Source: Opitutaceae bacterium TAV5
GTDB lineage: Bacteria > Verrucomicrobiota > Verrucomicrobiia > Opitutales > Opitutaceae
Direction of reading: 5' to 3'
Assembly (NCBI GenBank): GCA_000242935.3
Contig: CP007053.1
Span: 6,681,001-6,745,000, forward strand
DNA: 64,000 nt
Part shown: positions 48,284 to 59,833 of the stretch, in pieces
Position numbering within the stretch: the stretch's first letter is position 1
Layout of the letters: every line of letters begins with the position of its first letter
The notes under the pieces: model-generated
Databases searched by the model: none
Told to the model about the DNA's origin: nothing
The model's input: only the letters and a program-made list of their open reading frames with translations
Made by a program: the position numbers and the translations under genes

Positions 48284-49939
48284 ATGTTTACCATCGGCAT
48301 CGATTACGGCACCAACTCCGTCCGCGCTCTCGTCGTGCGCTGCGCCGACGGCGCGGAACTCGGCACCGCCGTCTACAACTACCCCTCCGGCGAACAGGGC
48401 GTGATTCTCGATCCCCGCGATCATCTCCTCGCTCGCCAGCATCCGGGCGATTACCTGCTCGGGCTCGAAAAATCCGTCCGCGCCGCCCTCGCCGCCGCCC
48501 GCAAGGCGCACGCGGATTTCGATGCCCGCAAGGTCATCGGCATCGGTGTGGACGCCACCGGCTCCAGTCCGCTGCCGGTGGATCGCCACAACGCCGCCCT
48601 CGGCACGCTCTCCAAATGGCGCGACAACCCGCACGCGCAATGCTGGCTCTGGAAGGACCACACCAGTCACCGCGAAGCCGCCCGCATCACCGCCACCGCC
48701 GCGCAGCACCGCCCGCATTTTATCGCCAAATGCGGCAACACCTATTCCTCCGAATGGTTCTGGTCAAAGATCTGGCGCTGCCTCAACACCGCACCGAAGG
48801 TCTTTGCCGATGCGTATTCGTGGGTGGAACTCACCGACTGGATTCCCTCCGTCCTCGCCGGCGTGCGCGACCCGCGCGAAATCAAACGCGGCATCTGCTG
48901 CGCCGGACACAAATCCCTCTACGCCGAAGACTGGGGCGGCCTCCCCGACAAGGAGTTTCTCGCGATGCTCGATCCGAAGCTCGCCGACCTCCGCGACCGC
49001 CTCTACACCACCGCCCACGACGCCACCACCGCCGCCGGCGTCCTCTGCCCCGAGTGGGCGCGCAAGCTCGGCCTGCCCGCCGGCATTCCCGTCGCCATCG
49101 GCGAAATGGATGTCCACTACGGCTCCATCGGCAGCGGCATCACCGAAGGCGCGCTCGTCAAGGTCATCGGCACCTCCACCTGCGATTGCGCCGTCGTCTC
49201 CGCGGCCAAAAAAGTCGCCGACATTCCCGGCATCTGCGGCATCGTCAAGGGCGCCATCCTCCCCGGCTACTACGGCATCGAGGCCGGCCAGTCCGCTGTC
49301 GGCGACATTTTCAAATGGTTCGTCGAACGCGTGCTCGGCGGCGCTTCCCTCCACACCCTGCTCACCGCCGAGGCGGCGAAACTGAAGCCCGGCAAAAGCG
49401 GCCTGCTCGCCCTCGACTGGAACAACGGCAACCGCACCATCCTCGTCGACCAGCGCCTCACCGGCCTGCTCCTCGGCCAGACGCTCTACACGACCCCCGC
49501 CGAAATCTACCGGGCGCTCATCGAGGCCACCGCCTTCGGCGCCCGCGCCATCATCGAACGCATCCGCGAGTACGGCGTGCCGATCACCCGCTGCATCTGC
49601 GCCGGCGGCATCGCCGAGAAAAATCCGCTGCTCACGCAGATCTACGCCGACGTCACCGGCCTGCCCATGTACATCGCCGGTTCCGCCCAGGCGTGCGCGC
49701 TCGGCGGAGCCGTCAGCGCCGCCGTCCTCGCCGGCGCGCACAAGGATTTCGCCACGGCCCAGAAAAAAATGACGCGCCTGAAAAAAACCGTCTGCCGCCC
49801 CCGCCCCGCCGCGCACAAGACCTACAACCGGCTCTACTCCCTGTATCGCCAGCTCCACGACAGCTTCGGCGGTATCGAAAAATCCTCCGACCTCTTCGCC
49901 GTCATGAAAGACCTCCTCGCGATCAAGGAAGCGACCTGA
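48284..49939 (+). CDS. araB: L-ribulokinase
   Basis: This 551-residue FGGY-family kinase phosphorylates L-ribulose. It begins FTIGIDYGTNSVRALVV (phosphate-1 motif). It has GIGVDATGSSPLPVD, CWLWKDHTSHREA and KVIGTSTCDCAV (phosphate-2). The C-terminal FGGY domain includes ATAFGARAIIERIREYGVPI and CAGGIAEKNPLLTQIYADV. Length and motifs are those of AraB rather than xylulokinase. The order araB-araA-araD with gaps of 23 and 30 bp makes an operon. It feeds on arabinose released from pectin side chains by upstream gene products. Confidence 0.95.
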   Translation: MFTIGIDYGTNSVRALVVRCADGAELGTAVYNYPSGEQGVILDPRDHLLARQHPGDYLLGLEKSVRAALAAARKAHADFDARKVIGIGVDATGSSPLPVDRHNAALGTLSKWRDNPHAQCWLWKDHTSHREAARITATAAQHRPHFIAKCGNTYSSEWFWSKIWRCLNTAPKVFADAYSWVELTDWIPSVLAGVRDPREIKRGICCAGHKSLYAEDWGGLPDKEFLAMLDPKLADLRDRLYTTAHDATTAAGVLCPEWARKLGLPAGIPVAIGEMDVHYGSIGSGITEGALVKVIGTSTCDCAVVSAAKKVADIPGICGIVKGAILPGYYGIEAGQSAVGDIFKWFVERVLGGASLHTLLTAEAAKLKPGKSGLLALDWNNGNRTILVDQRLTGLLLGQTLYTTPAEIYRALIEATAFGARAIIERIREYGVPITRCICAGGIAEKNPLLTQIYADVTGLPMYIAGSAQACALGGAVSAAVLAGAHKDFATAQKKMTRLKKTVCRPRPAAHKTYNRLYSLYRQLHDSFGGIEKSSDLFAVMKDLLAIKEAT

Positions 49940-49962
49940 TCCGAAACGCCTGACACTCTCCC

Positions 49963-51492
49963 ATGAAACACCTCGCCTCTCCCGAAATCTGGTTTGTCTG
50001 CGGTTCGCAGCACCTTTACGGCCCCGGTCCGCTCCGGCAGGTCGCGGCCAACGCGCGTGAAATCGCCACCGCGCTCGGCGCCTCGAAGCGGATCGGCGGC
50101 GCCCGCATCGTCTACAAGGCGCTGGTCACCACGCCGGACGAAATCACCGCCCTCATGCTCGAGGCCAACGCAGTGCAAGCCTGCGCCGGCCTCATCTTCT
50201 GGATGCACACGTTTTCCCCCTCCAAAATGTGGATACGCGGGCTCACCGCGCTGAAAAAACCCTTTCTCCACCTGCACACGCAGTTCAACCGCGACCTGCC
50301 GTGGTCCACAATCGACATGGATTTCATGAACCTCAACCAGGCCGCCCACGGCGACCGCGAAGCCGGGTTCATCCACACACGCCTCCGCCTCGAACGGAAG
50401 GTCGTCGTCGGCCACTGGAGCGAGCCCGAGGTGCAGGATCGCATCGACGCCTGGGCTCGCGCTGCCCGCGCCTGGCACGACTGGCAGGGCGCCCGCTTCG
50501 TCCGCCTCGACGACAACATGCGCCAGGTGGCCGTCACCGACGGCGACAAGGTCGGCGCCGAAATCCGCTTCGGATTTTCGGTCAACAGCTACGGCATCGG
50601 CGACCTCGTCGCGCACGTCGATGCCGTGTCCGAAAAAGCTGTCGACACGCTCGTCGCCGAGTACGCGGCCACCTTCACTCTGGCCCCTGCCCTGCGCAAG
50701 GGCGGCGCCCGCCATGCCTCGCTCCGGGACGGCGCCCGCATCGAACTCGGCCTGCGCGCCTTCCTCGACGAGACCGGGTCCAAAGGTTTTACGACCACCT
50801 TCGAAGTTCTCCACGGCCTCAAACAGCTTCCCGGCCTCGCCGTGCAACGCCTGATGGCCGACGGCTACGGTTTCGCCGGCGAAGGCGACTGGAAGACCGC
50901 CGCGCTCGTCCGCGCCATGAAGGTCATCGGCCACGGCCTCAAGGGCGGCACGTCCTTCATGGAGGACTACACTTACCACCTCGACCCGGGAAACCCGCTC
51001 GTGCTCGGCTCGCACATGCTCGAAGTCTGCCCGAGCATCGCCGGTTCGTCAGGATCGTCAGTAAAACCCTCCGTCGAAGTCCACCCGCTCGGCATCGGCG
51101 GCAAGGAGGACCCGGTGCGGCTCGTGTTCACCGCCCCCGCCGGCGATGCGCTCAACGCCTCGCTGATCGACCTCGGCAACCACTTCCGGCTCATCGTCAA
51201 CGAAGTCACCGCGATCCGCCCGCCGAAACCGCTGCCGAAGCTCCCGGTCGCCCGCGCCGTCTGGAAATGCCTGCCCGATTTCCGGACCGCCTGCGCCGCG
51301 TGGATTCATGCCGGCGGCGCGCACCACACCGGTTTCAGCTACGCCGTCAAAACCGAACACCTCGAAGACCTCGCCGCGATCGCCGGCATCGAGCTGGTGG
51401 TCATCGACCGCGACACCCGCCTGCGCGAATTCAGAAATCAACTACGACAGAACGACCTCTGGTATACGATCGCCCAAGGTCTGCGAAACTGA
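49963..51492 (+). CDS. araA: L-arabinose isomerase
   Basis: This 509-residue enzyme converts L-arabinose to L-ribulose. The N-terminus reads [14 protein letters not shown], with [16 protein letters not shown] and [20 protein letters not shown] conserved. [13 protein letters not shown] and [11 protein letters not shown] supply the metal-binding and catalytic residues, and [20 protein letters not shown] closes the family pattern. The length is typical. It sits between araB and araD. Confidence 0.97.
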   Translation: MKHLASPEIWFVCGSQHLYGPGPLRQVAANAREIATALGASKRIGGARIVYKALVTTPDEITALMLEANAVQACAGLIFWMHTFSPSKMWIRGLTALKKPFLHLHTQFNRDLPWSTIDMDFMNLNQAAHGDREAGFIHTRLRLERKVVVGHWSEPEVQDRIDAWARAARAWHDWQGARFVRLDDNMRQVAVTDGDKVGAEIRFGFSVNSYGIGDLVAHVDAVSEKAVDTLVAEYAATFTLAPALRKGGARHASLRDGARIELGLRAFLDETGSKGFTTTFEVLHGLKQLPGLAVQRLMADGYGFAGEGDWKTAALVRAMKVIGHGLKGGTSFMEDYTYHLDPGNPLVLGSHMLEVCPSIAGSSGSSVKPSVEVHPLGIGGKEDPVRLVFTAPAGDALNASLIDLGNHFRLIVNEVTAIRPPKPLPKLPVARAVWKCLPDFRTACAAWIHAGGAHHTGFSYAVKTEHLEDLAAIAGIELVVIDRDTRLREFRNQLRQNDLWYTIAQGLRN

Positions 51493-51522
51493 CGGAAGGG
51501 CGACAACCTTCCACTCCCGCCC

Positions 51523-52272
51523 ATGTACACCGAACTCAAACGCGAGGCTTACGAGGCCAATCTCGCGTTGCCGAAACACGGCCTCATCAACCTCACCTTC
51601 GGCAATGCCAGCGCCATCGACCGCGCCCGCGGCGTCTTTGCGATCAAGCCGAGCGGCGTGGATTACGCGGAGCTCAGGCCCGAAGACATGGTGCTGATCG
51701 ACCTCGACGGCCATGCGGTCGAACCCGACAACCGGCTCCGTCCCTCCTCCGATACGCCGACGCACCGGCGGCTGTTTCTGGCCTTCCCGGAAATCGGCGG
51801 GGTCGTCCACACGCACTCCACGCACGCCACCGCCTTCGCCCAGGCCGGCCGCGAGATCCCGATTTTCGGCACCACGCACGCCGACTATTTTTTCGGCAAT
51901 ATCCCGGTGACGCGCAAGATGACCGCGGCCGAAATCGGCGGCGGCGCCTACGAATGGGAAACGGGTAACGTCATCGTCGAGCGTTTCGCCGTCGGCAACC
52001 CGCCGCCCGCCGTGCCCGGTCCGCTGTCGCCGCTCGATTTTCCCGCCGTGCTCGTCAACCGCCACGCGCCGTTTACCTGGAGCCCGACAGTGGCGAAGGC
52101 CGTCGAGGTCGCCGTGGCCGTCGAGTGCATCGCGCAGATGGCCCGCATGAGCCTGCAACTCGAACCCGCGCTCGCCACCATCGAGCCGGCGCTTCTCGAA
52201 AAACACTTCCACCGCAAACACGGGCCGAGCGCCTATTACGGGCAACCGGCAGGCCCCGCCCGGCAATCCTGA
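51523..52272 (+). CDS. araD: L-ribulose-5-phosphate 4-epimerase
   Basis: The 249-residue class II aldolase-fold enzyme makes D-xylulose 5-phosphate. It shows GLINLTFGNASAIDRARGVF, IKPSGVDYAELRPEDMV, DTPTHRRLFLAFPEIGGVVH, and HTHSTHATAFAQAG with the zinc-binding histidines. FGTTHADYFFG is characteristic of AraD. It ends the arabinose operon and links pectin breakdown to the pentose phosphate pathway. Confidence 0.95.
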   Translation: MYTELKREAYEANLALPKHGLINLTFGNASAIDRARGVFAIKPSGVDYAELRPEDMVLIDLDGHAVEPDNRLRPSSDTPTHRRLFLAFPEIGGVVHTHSTHATAFAQAGREIPIFGTTHADYFFGNIPVTRKMTAAEIGGGAYEWETGNVIVERFAVGNPPPAVPGPLSPLDFPAVLVNRHAPFTWSPTVAKAVEVAVAVECIAQMARMSLQLEPALATIEPALLEKHFHRKHGPSAYYGQPAGPARQS

Positions 52273-52423
52273 TTCCCGCGCGCCTTTCCTGCCGCGGCTC
52301 CGGCCGGGCGCGGCGCGGCTTCCGCCTGCCCCACGTGGCTGATCAGGAACGAGGCATCTCCTTTTCGATGCCAAAGAACTCCGAAGCCCAAAAATTAATC
52401 CCGGGATCTTGCATTTTTCAATA

Positions 52424-52440
52424 ATGAGACTCAGTATCAT
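52424..52440. promoter_or_regulatory. Imperfect palindrome upstream of AraC-type gene
   Basis: ATGAGACTCAGTATCAT is palindromic at 14 of 16 paired positions and lies in an AT-rich stretch 19 bp before the AraC-type start. Its form loosely recalls Fur-box sequences. This is weak evidence. Confidence 0.3.
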
Positions 52441-52458
52441 AAAATTCCATCCGATTCT

Positions 52459-53433
52459 GTGTCTACCACCGAGAACAACCGCCATATACTCGCCAAAGCG
52501 GATGATGGCGCCCATCTGCTTGAAGAATGCCGGCTTGACCGTTTTCATCCCGTGCTCGCGCCGGTCGCGGCCGCCGAGTCGCAACCGGCCGGCTGGACCA
52601 ATGTATTTCTGATTGCCCTGGGCATCGGCGGGGCAAGCCGCTGGTACCGCCATCCTCGGCCCGGGAATGAACCGCCCTCCCCCTCCGCCGCCAGCGGCGA
52701 ATCCGCGGCCGGGTGCATTCTGGATCGTCACCAGTTCGCGGCCTTTCCTGCCGGGCCTGACTTGCAGGTCAGCCGGGCCGGCGGACCGACCGGGCATTTT
52801 CTCGTCTGGCGTTTTCGCATGGATGCCATGCGCGCCATCCGTTCGGTGCTGGGCAGCGGTCCTCCGCAACCGCCGGCCCATCCGGGCACGCCGGGGCTTG
52901 CAGGGCAATCATGGCCGATTGTCGGTCCGCTGCCGATGTCGGCCGCGCTGCGCTCGCTCGCCTTGTCCCTGCGCACGCCGCCCGCCGGTCCGATGCAGAC
53001 GCTCTGGTATGGCGCCAAGCTGCTGGAGCTCATCGCCCTGCTGGCGCCCCCTTCCGCCAGCCGACTGCCGGACCCGCGCAACGACGGCACTTCCTCAGCT
53101 CATCCCCGCCTGCATCCCGCAGTGCAGAAGGCGGTCGGATTCATCCAGGATGCGTTCGCAAGTCCGCTCACGCTCGCCGAGATCGCTAGGGCGGCCGGCG
53201 TCAGCCCCACCCACCTCAGCCACCTGTTTTCCACCGAACTCGGGGAAACGCTCACCAGCTACCTGCGCCGCACCCGCATCGAGCACGCGGCGCAATTGAT
53301 CCAGAGCGGCGATTGCAACGTCACCGAAGCCGCGATGTCCGTCGGCTATTCGAGCCTGGGCCAATTCAGCCAGGCGTTTCGCGCGCGCTTCGGGCACTCG
53401 CCCGGCAAGCACCGCCGGCTTCTCCGGAATTGA
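52459..53433 (+). CDS. AraC-family transcriptional regulator
   Basis: This 324-residue protein starts at GTG 52459. Its C-terminal 100 residues carry both helix-turn-helix motifs of AraC/XylS regulators: LTLAEIARAAGVSPTHLSHL and CNVTEAAMSVGYSSLGQFSQ, then FRARFGHSPGKHRR. The N-terminal 200 residues are a Pro/Ala-rich sensing domain unlike the AraC arabinose-binding cupin. It lies 186 bp after araD. Regulation of the ara operon is a reasonable guess, but the sensing domain does not support arabinose binding directly. Confidence 0.85.
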   Translation: MSTTENNRHILAKADDGAHLLEECRLDRFHPVLAPVAAAESQPAGWTNVFLIALGIGGASRWYRHPRPGNEPPSPSAASGESAAGCILDRHQFAAFPAGPDLQVSRAGGPTGHFLVWRFRMDAMRAIRSVLGSGPPQPPAHPGTPGLAGQSWPIVGPLPMSAALRSLALSLRTPPAGPMQTLWYGAKLLELIALLAPPSASRLPDPRNDGTSSAHPRLHPAVQKAVGFIQDAFASPLTLAEIARAAGVSPTHLSHLFSTELGETLTSYLRRTRIEHAAQLIQSGDCNVTEAAMSVGYSSLGQFSQAFRARFGHSPGKHRRLLRN

Positions 53434-53456
53434 TACCGGTGTCCCGGATGTTTCTG

Positions 53457-53535
53457 ATTTTACACAAAGGCCGCAAAGGACGCGAAGAAGGTAACTGGCA
53501 ATTCTTCGCGCTCTTTGCGGCCTTGGTGTAAAAAT
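53457..53535. repeat. Imperfect inverted repeat (ACACAAAGGCCGCAAAGGA type)
   Basis: ATTTTACACAAAGGCCGCAA and onward to GCGAAGAA pairs with TTCTTCGCGCTCTTTGCGGC and onward to GTGTAAAAAT, giving arms of about 33 bases around a short loop. Confidence 0.75.
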
Positions 53536-53635
53536 CCGAAAGGATTTGAGGCTTCGGTATAAACAACCCGGCCCCGTTGCCGGTTTTCCTGTGCAGGGGA
53601 AGCGGTGGCCGCGAACAGGATCACCAAGGTGCAAA

Positions 53636-53709
53636 GTGGCACGGGCATCTTGCCCGTGTGGCCGGAGGGCGGCGCTTCGCGCCGTCCACGGGCAAGATGC
53701 CCGTGCCAC
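53636..53709. repeat. REP-like element with 23-bp perfect arms
   Basis: The arms at 53636-53658 and 53687-53709 are exact reverse complements. Each arm is itself a hairpin (CACGGGCA-TCT-TGCCCGTG). The core GGCGCTTCGCGCC makes a further small stem. This is the cleanest of three family members here and a plausible RAYT substrate. Confidence 0.8.
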
Positions 53710-53748
53710 TTTCCTCTGGCCCGTTCTCCAGCCGGATCGCCGCGCTTT

Positions 53749-55140
53749 TCAGCGGCTGGCGTAGTAGGCGTTGATCTTGTCGGCCACGTCGCGGAAGCCG
53801 ATGTCTTCGCTGTAGATCAGCTTGAACTCGTTGATCGCGTCATCGGTGCGACCCATCGACTCGTAACATTCGGCAAGCTGATAGATCACGTCCTTCTTGA
53901 GATCGTCCATGACGCCGAGCTCGCTCTTGGCAGTCTGGAACTGGGCGATGGCAAGATCGTACATGCGACGGGCCTTGAAGCTCTTGCCCATGCCCGCCAG
54001 CGCGTGGATGCGCACTTTCGGGTTCTTCTGCGCCTGCTGGTAGTTGGCGATGGCGTTTTCGTACTCGCCGGCGTCGTAGTAAAGATTGGCGAGGGTGAAA
54101 CGGGCTCCGTAGTCGTTCGGGTAGCGCTCGCAATAATCCTTGGCGTCGGCGAGGCGGAAGCGGGAAAGCTCGGCTTTCACCTTTTCAAGGGCTTCGGCGG
54201 CGGAAGCGTCGTCGGGATTGGCGGCGACCGTTTTTTCCGCAGCAGCAACTTCTTCCTCAAGGAGCTCGATCCGAAGCTCGGCTTCGAGCTTCTCGAAGGC
54301 GGAATCCGAAGCGGCGCTCGGCAACTGGCGGGCCTTGCGCACCCATTCGAGCGCGGAGGTCGCGTCTTCGAGGCGGCGGTAACCCTCGATGATGCTGCGC
54401 AGATGATTGAGATTTTCCGGCTGCTCGGCGTGGCGCTGCTTGGCCTCCTCGATGAGGCGTTCGGTCATCTCGGCCGAGGTGACGACCTTGGCCGCCTGCT
54501 CGAGCGACACGGCCTGTTTCTCGTCGCGCAGTTTCTCGCGGAAGGAGGCCTTGGACTCCCAGTTGCCCTTGTTCATCGTCTGGGCGACAGATGCCCGGCG
54601 CATGAGCGCGAGCGCCTCGCCATCCTGCGGCTTGTGCCGGAGAAGCTCGTCGGCAACCTGAAGCGCCTCGCGCGGTTTTTTGGCATCCAGCAGTTTTTCT
54701 GCGTAGGTAACAAGCGTCTTGTGATCGGCAGGTTGCAGATCGCGAATGCATTCCCAGGCAAAAGCGGCCGTTTCGATGAGGCCGAGGGAGGCAGCCGCGT
54801 CGGACATCTGCTTGAGGGCAGAAATATTGGTCGGGTCGGCGATCAGCATCCGCTCGGTGTTTTCAAGCACCTTGGCGGGGTCTTTCTTGCTGCCGAAGAG
54901 GAAGCCGACCGAGGTCACCGAGCCGAGCGCCTTGGCGAGAACCTTGTTTTTGGATTCGAGCCGCTTCATCAGCGCAACGCGCTGGAGACGCCGGACCTGC
55001 AGGCATCCCGGCTCGGCTTTCAGAACCTGGGAAGCGAGCTCGACGACGTAGTCGAAGTTGCCGCGCTGGAGAGCGATCTGCGCATTTTCAACCTGCTTCT
55101 GCAGGCGTTGGTCAAGTGAGGAAACCGGGATCTCTTGCAT
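53749..55140 (-). CDS. Tetratricopeptide-repeat protein
   Basis: From ATG 55140 the protein has 463 residues. TPR-type helices occur throughout, for example QVENAQIALQRGNFDYVVEL, AEKLLDAKKPREALQVADEL, LANLYYDAGEYENAIANYQQ and YQLAECYESMGRTDDAINEF. There is no signal peptide or membrane helix, so it is probably a cytosolic scaffold. A charged coiled-coil region lies near 270-340. An in-frame ATG at 55170 would add ten residues and cannot be excluded. Its specific role is unknown. Confidence 0.8.
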   Translation of the reverse strand: MQEIPVSSLDQRLQKQVENAQIALQRGNFDYVVELASQVLKAEPGCLQVRRLQRVALMKRLESKNKVLAKALGSVTSVGFLFGSKKDPAKVLENTERMLIADPTNISALKQMSDAAASLGLIETAAFAWECIRDLQPADHKTLVTYAEKLLDAKKPREALQVADELLRHKPQDGEALALMRRASVAQTMNKGNWESKASFREKLRDEKQAVSLEQAAKVVTSAEMTERLIEEAKQRHAEQPENLNHLRSIIEGYRRLEDATSALEWVRKARQLPSAASDSAFEKLEAELRIELLEEEVAAAEKTVAANPDDASAAEALEKVKAELSRFRLADAKDYCERYPNDYGARFTLANLYYDAGEYENAIANYQQAQKNPKVRIHALAGMGKSFKARRMYDLAIAQFQTAKSELGVMDDLKKDVIYQLAECYESMGRTDDAINEFKLIYSEDIGFRDVADKINAYYASR

Positions 55141-55281
55141 AGGGGGAATGGGGTAAGAAATCCGCATCACTGCACGGGGTCAATCCCGTTCGTGAAATGT
55201 TGACCCGCTAACAGGCGATTTCATGTCCGGCCAACCGGAGTTTACCGACGGGCCGGCAGACCCCGGAATGTACCTTTGCCG

Positions 55282-56643
55282 TCACAGCACCGCCAGCTCC
55301 TGGCGGGCGGCGGCTTCGAGTTCCTCGAGGCCACGCAGGGTTTCCGCTTCGTCGGGAGCTTCGACGAGCAGGCGCAATCTGGCTTCGGTGCCGGAAAAAC
55401 GCACCAGCACGCGGCCGCGGCCGGCGAGGCGTTTTTCGATGGAGCCGATCGCAGCGGCGAGGCCGGGCAACTCTTCCAGCGGGCGACGCTCGCGAACGCG
55501 AAGATTGCGGGTGCCTTGGGGGAATTTTTGCAGGATCCGGCGCAGTCCGGAAAGCGGGCGGCCCGTCTCGCGCATCACGCCGAGGATGCTGAGGGCGGCG
55601 ACCAGGCCGTCGCCGGTGGGAGAGACATCGGAGCAGACGATGTGGCCGCTGGATTCACCGCCGAGGTTGGCGCCGGTGCGGCGCATCTGCTCGAGCACGT
55701 AACGATCGCCGACCGGTGTGCGCAGGATGCGGCCGCCGGCAGCCTGCACGGCCCGGTCCACGCCGAGATTGCTCTGGACCGTGATGACGAGGGTGTTTTG
55801 CGCGAGCCGGCCCCGGGCGAGCGCGTGGGTGGCGAGGATGGTGAGCAGTTCGTCGCCATCGAGCACCGCGCCGGTTTCGTCGCACAGCACACAGCGGTCG
55901 CCGTCGCCATCGTGGGCCACGCCGAGCCGGGCGCCGGTGGCGCGCACGGCGGCGGCCATCGCTTCGGGATGTTCGCTGCCGACGCCGGCATTGATGTTGG
56001 CGCCGTCGGGCCGGTCGCCGAGCGGGACCACTTCCGCGCCGAGCCCGCGCAGGACGGCGGCGCTGGTCAGGCAAGTGGCGCCGTTGGCCGTATCGAGCAC
56101 GATTTTCCAGCCGGCAAGCGAGCGGGCGGGCAGCAGGCGCGAGAGCGCGGCGCAATAGTCCATGATCCCGTCCTCCCCGGCGACGAGCGTGGCGGGGCCG
56201 GAGGCGGGCATGCCCGCGAGGAATGCGGAGGTATCGTCGGGCAGCAGCGCCTCGATCTCGCACTCGTCCTCGTCAACGAGCTTGGAGCCGCCGGCGGAAA
56301 AAAACTTGATGCCGTTGTCGGCCGCCGGGTTGTGCGAGGCGGTGATGACGACGCCGAGCGAGGCGCCGCCGGTCAGGACGGCGCGGGCCACGGCCGGCGT
56401 GGGCAGGATGCCGAGCGACACGGGTCGCAGCCCGGCGGCGGCGATCCCCGCCGCCAGCGCATGGAGCAGACGCTGGCCGGAGCCGCGGGTGTCGCGGCCG
56501 ATGAGAACGCGGCCGTCCCCCTGCCCCGCTTTCCGTGCCCGCGTGGCGGCGGCGAAGCCCAGGCGGGCGGCGAATGTTTCGTTGATGACGGAGCCGCCGT
56601 AGGGCCCGCGGACTCCGTCGGTGCCAAAATACTGGCGCTTCAT
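55282..56643 (-). CDS. glmM: Phosphoglucosamine mutase
   Basis: From ATG 56643 (MKRQYFGTDGVRG) the enzyme has 453 residues. It converts glucosamine 6-phosphate to glucosamine 1-phosphate for peptidoglycan and LPS. The phosphoserine loop is VVITASHNPAADNGIKFF. The metal loop is AHDGDGDRC, the sugar loop GGESSGHIV, and the phosphate loop VRFSGTEARLR. The TASHNP and GESSGH forms favour GlmM over phosphomannomutase. Its start overlaps the trpD stop by four bases, an odd pairing of pathways. Confidence 0.93.
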   Translation of the reverse strand: MKRQYFGTDGVRGPYGGSVINETFAARLGFAAATRARKAGQGDGRVLIGRDTRGSGQRLLHALAAGIAAAGLRPVSLGILPTPAVARAVLTGGASLGVVITASHNPAADNGIKFFSAGGSKLVDEDECEIEALLPDDTSAFLAGMPASGPATLVAGEDGIMDYCAALSRLLPARSLAGWKIVLDTANGATCLTSAAVLRGLGAEVVPLGDRPDGANINAGVGSEHPEAMAAAVRATGARLGVAHDGDGDRCVLCDETGAVLDGDELLTILATHALARGRLAQNTLVITVQSNLGVDRAVQAAGGRILRTPVGDRYVLEQMRRTGANLGGESSGHIVCSDVSPTGDGLVAALSILGVMRETGRPLSGLRRILQKFPQGTRNLRVRERRPLEELPGLAAAIGSIEKRLAGRGRVLVRFSGTEARLRLLVEAPDEAETLRGLEELEAAARQELAVL

Positions 56644-57701
56644 GTATGGTAAAATTCGCGCGTCGCCGCAATGCGGGCCTTCACCGCGCCGCCGAGGAGA
56701 AGCTCCCGGGCGAGTCCCGCGCCATCGGCCACCGCATCCACCTTGCCGGTGATCCAGAGCGCCGTTGCCGCGTTGAACACGATCGTCTCGGCCAGGCCGG
56801 CCGGAGCCCGGCCGGCGAGGAGCGCCTCGACGATCGCGAGGTTGTGCTCGAGATCGCCGCCGAGCAGATCGGCGAGCGGCGATTCGCGCAGGCCGTGGTC
56901 GGTGGCGCGCCAGATGCCGTCCACGTCGGCGAGCCGGCCGATGCCGCGCACGCGGTTGGGGCCGGTGGTCGTGAGTTCGTCGATACCGCGCGCGGCGCCG
57001 TCGGCGGCGGGCTCGAGAATCGAGTGGGCGGAGAGGCCGGCGCGCGTGCCGAGCAGCGTGTGGACTTCCGCCAGGAGCGGCACCCATTTTTGGGAAAATA
57101 CGCCGAGCAGGATGTGCGCGGGGCGGCCCGGATTGATCAGCGGACCGAGGATGTTGAAGATCGAGCGCCGGCCCCGGGCCGCGAGGAGCTTGCGCGCCGG
57201 GGCGATGTGGCGGAAGGCCGGGTGATAGGCGGGAGCGTAGAAAAACGCGAAGCCGAGCTGCTCGAGCGAATCGCGGAGCTTTTCGGGCGGAGCCTCGATG
57301 TCGACGCCGAGGCCGGTGAGCAGATCGGCGCTCCCGCATTTGGAGGTGATGCCGCGGTTGCCGTGCTTCATCACCGGCACGCCCGCGCAGGCGAGCGTGA
57401 AGACGACCATGCTGGAAATATTGAACGCTCCGGCGTGATCACCGCCGGTGCCGACCACGTCGATGGCCCGATCCGCCCATTTTTCGACGCCGGGATTGAT
57501 GGCGCGCTCGCGAAAGGCGCGGGCGAAGGCGGCGACCTCGCCGGCGGTTTCCCCTTTTTCGGCGAGCGCCGAGAGAAACGCGGCCTTTTCCTCGTCAGCG
57601 GTCCCGGAGCCGGTGAGGGCGGTGGCAGCGGCGTCCACTTCCTTGTCGGTGAGGGAGTGTTGTGCGGCGAGACGTTCGGTGAAATCCGCAAGCAGAGTCA
57701 T
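56640..57701 (-). CDS. trpD: Anthranilate phosphoribosyltransferase
   Basis: From ATG 57701 the protein has 353 residues. It joins anthranilate to PRPP in tryptophan synthesis. DVVGTGGDHAGAFNISSMVV carries the PRPP-binding GTGGD motif. HGNRGITSKCGSADLLTGLG, FAFFYAPAYHPAFRHIAPAR and SIFNILGPLINPGRPAHILL are all family hallmarks. It is translationally coupled to glmM (ATGA overlap) and no other trp gene is in the window. The frame upstream to 57932 reads a REP-like repeat and is excluded. Confidence 0.95.
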   Translation of the reverse strand: MTLLADFTERLAAQHSLTDKEVDAAATALTGSGTADEEKAAFLSALAEKGETAGEVAAFARAFRERAINPGVEKWADRAIDVVGTGGDHAGAFNISSMVVFTLACAGVPVMKHGNRGITSKCGSADLLTGLGVDIEAPPEKLRDSLEQLGFAFFYAPAYHPAFRHIAPARKLLAARGRRSIFNILGPLINPGRPAHILLGVFSQKWVPLLAEVHTLLGTRAGLSAHSILEPAADGAARGIDELTTTGPNRVRGIGRLADVDGIWRATDHGLRESPLADLLGGDLEHNLAIVEALLAGRAPAGLAETIVFNAATALWITGKVDAVADGAGLARELLLGGAVKARIAATREFYHT

Positions 57702-57805
57702 TTGGCGCAGAAAGCGCGATCCGCCCGACGGGGAAAAGAAAAAAATCCGTCGCCGTGCGTGACGAGGTGCAATCGGAAGGGGGGAATGCCGGATTGGCAG
57801 AAAAA

Positions 57806-57937
57806 GTGGCACGGGCATCCCTGCCCGTGGACGGCGCGTAGCGCCGCCCCCGCCCCCCTCCTCCGGTCCCGCTCCCGGGAACACACGGGCTGGAAGCCCG
57901 TGCCACGTCGGAATCATGGGCAGGATGCCCATGCCAC
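57806..57937. repeat. Composite REP-like element upstream of trpD
   Basis: It begins GTGGCACGGGCATCCCTGCC, passes through GGCGCGTAGCGCC, and ends in two further units, CACGGGCTGGAAGCCCGTGCC and ATGGGCAGGATGCCCATGCC. It is an extended member of the family at 53636-53709. Confidence 0.7.
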
Positions 57938-57951
57938 GGCCTTTCCCGCCC

Positions 57952-59739
<1,788 letters not shown>

Positions 59740-59833
59740 GGATTATGTGAGAATAGGACAGGGAGCAGGGAGACGTTCGGAAATGGAGAAACGGACAAGG
59801 ACAGTGAATCCTGCGAAAAAGGCAAAAAAAGAA

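Larger units (their letters stand above)
53434..53748. other. 315-bp intergenic region filled by two palindromic repeats
   Basis: The region between the AraC-type gene and the convergent TPR gene contains the inverted repeat at 53457-53535 and the REP-like element at 53636-53709. Small frames across these repeats are not genes. Confidence 0.6.

Noticed and set aside
53605-55119. 504-codon plus-strand frame opposite the TPR gene
   Set aside because: Begins in a REP-like repeat and mirrors the TPR codons.
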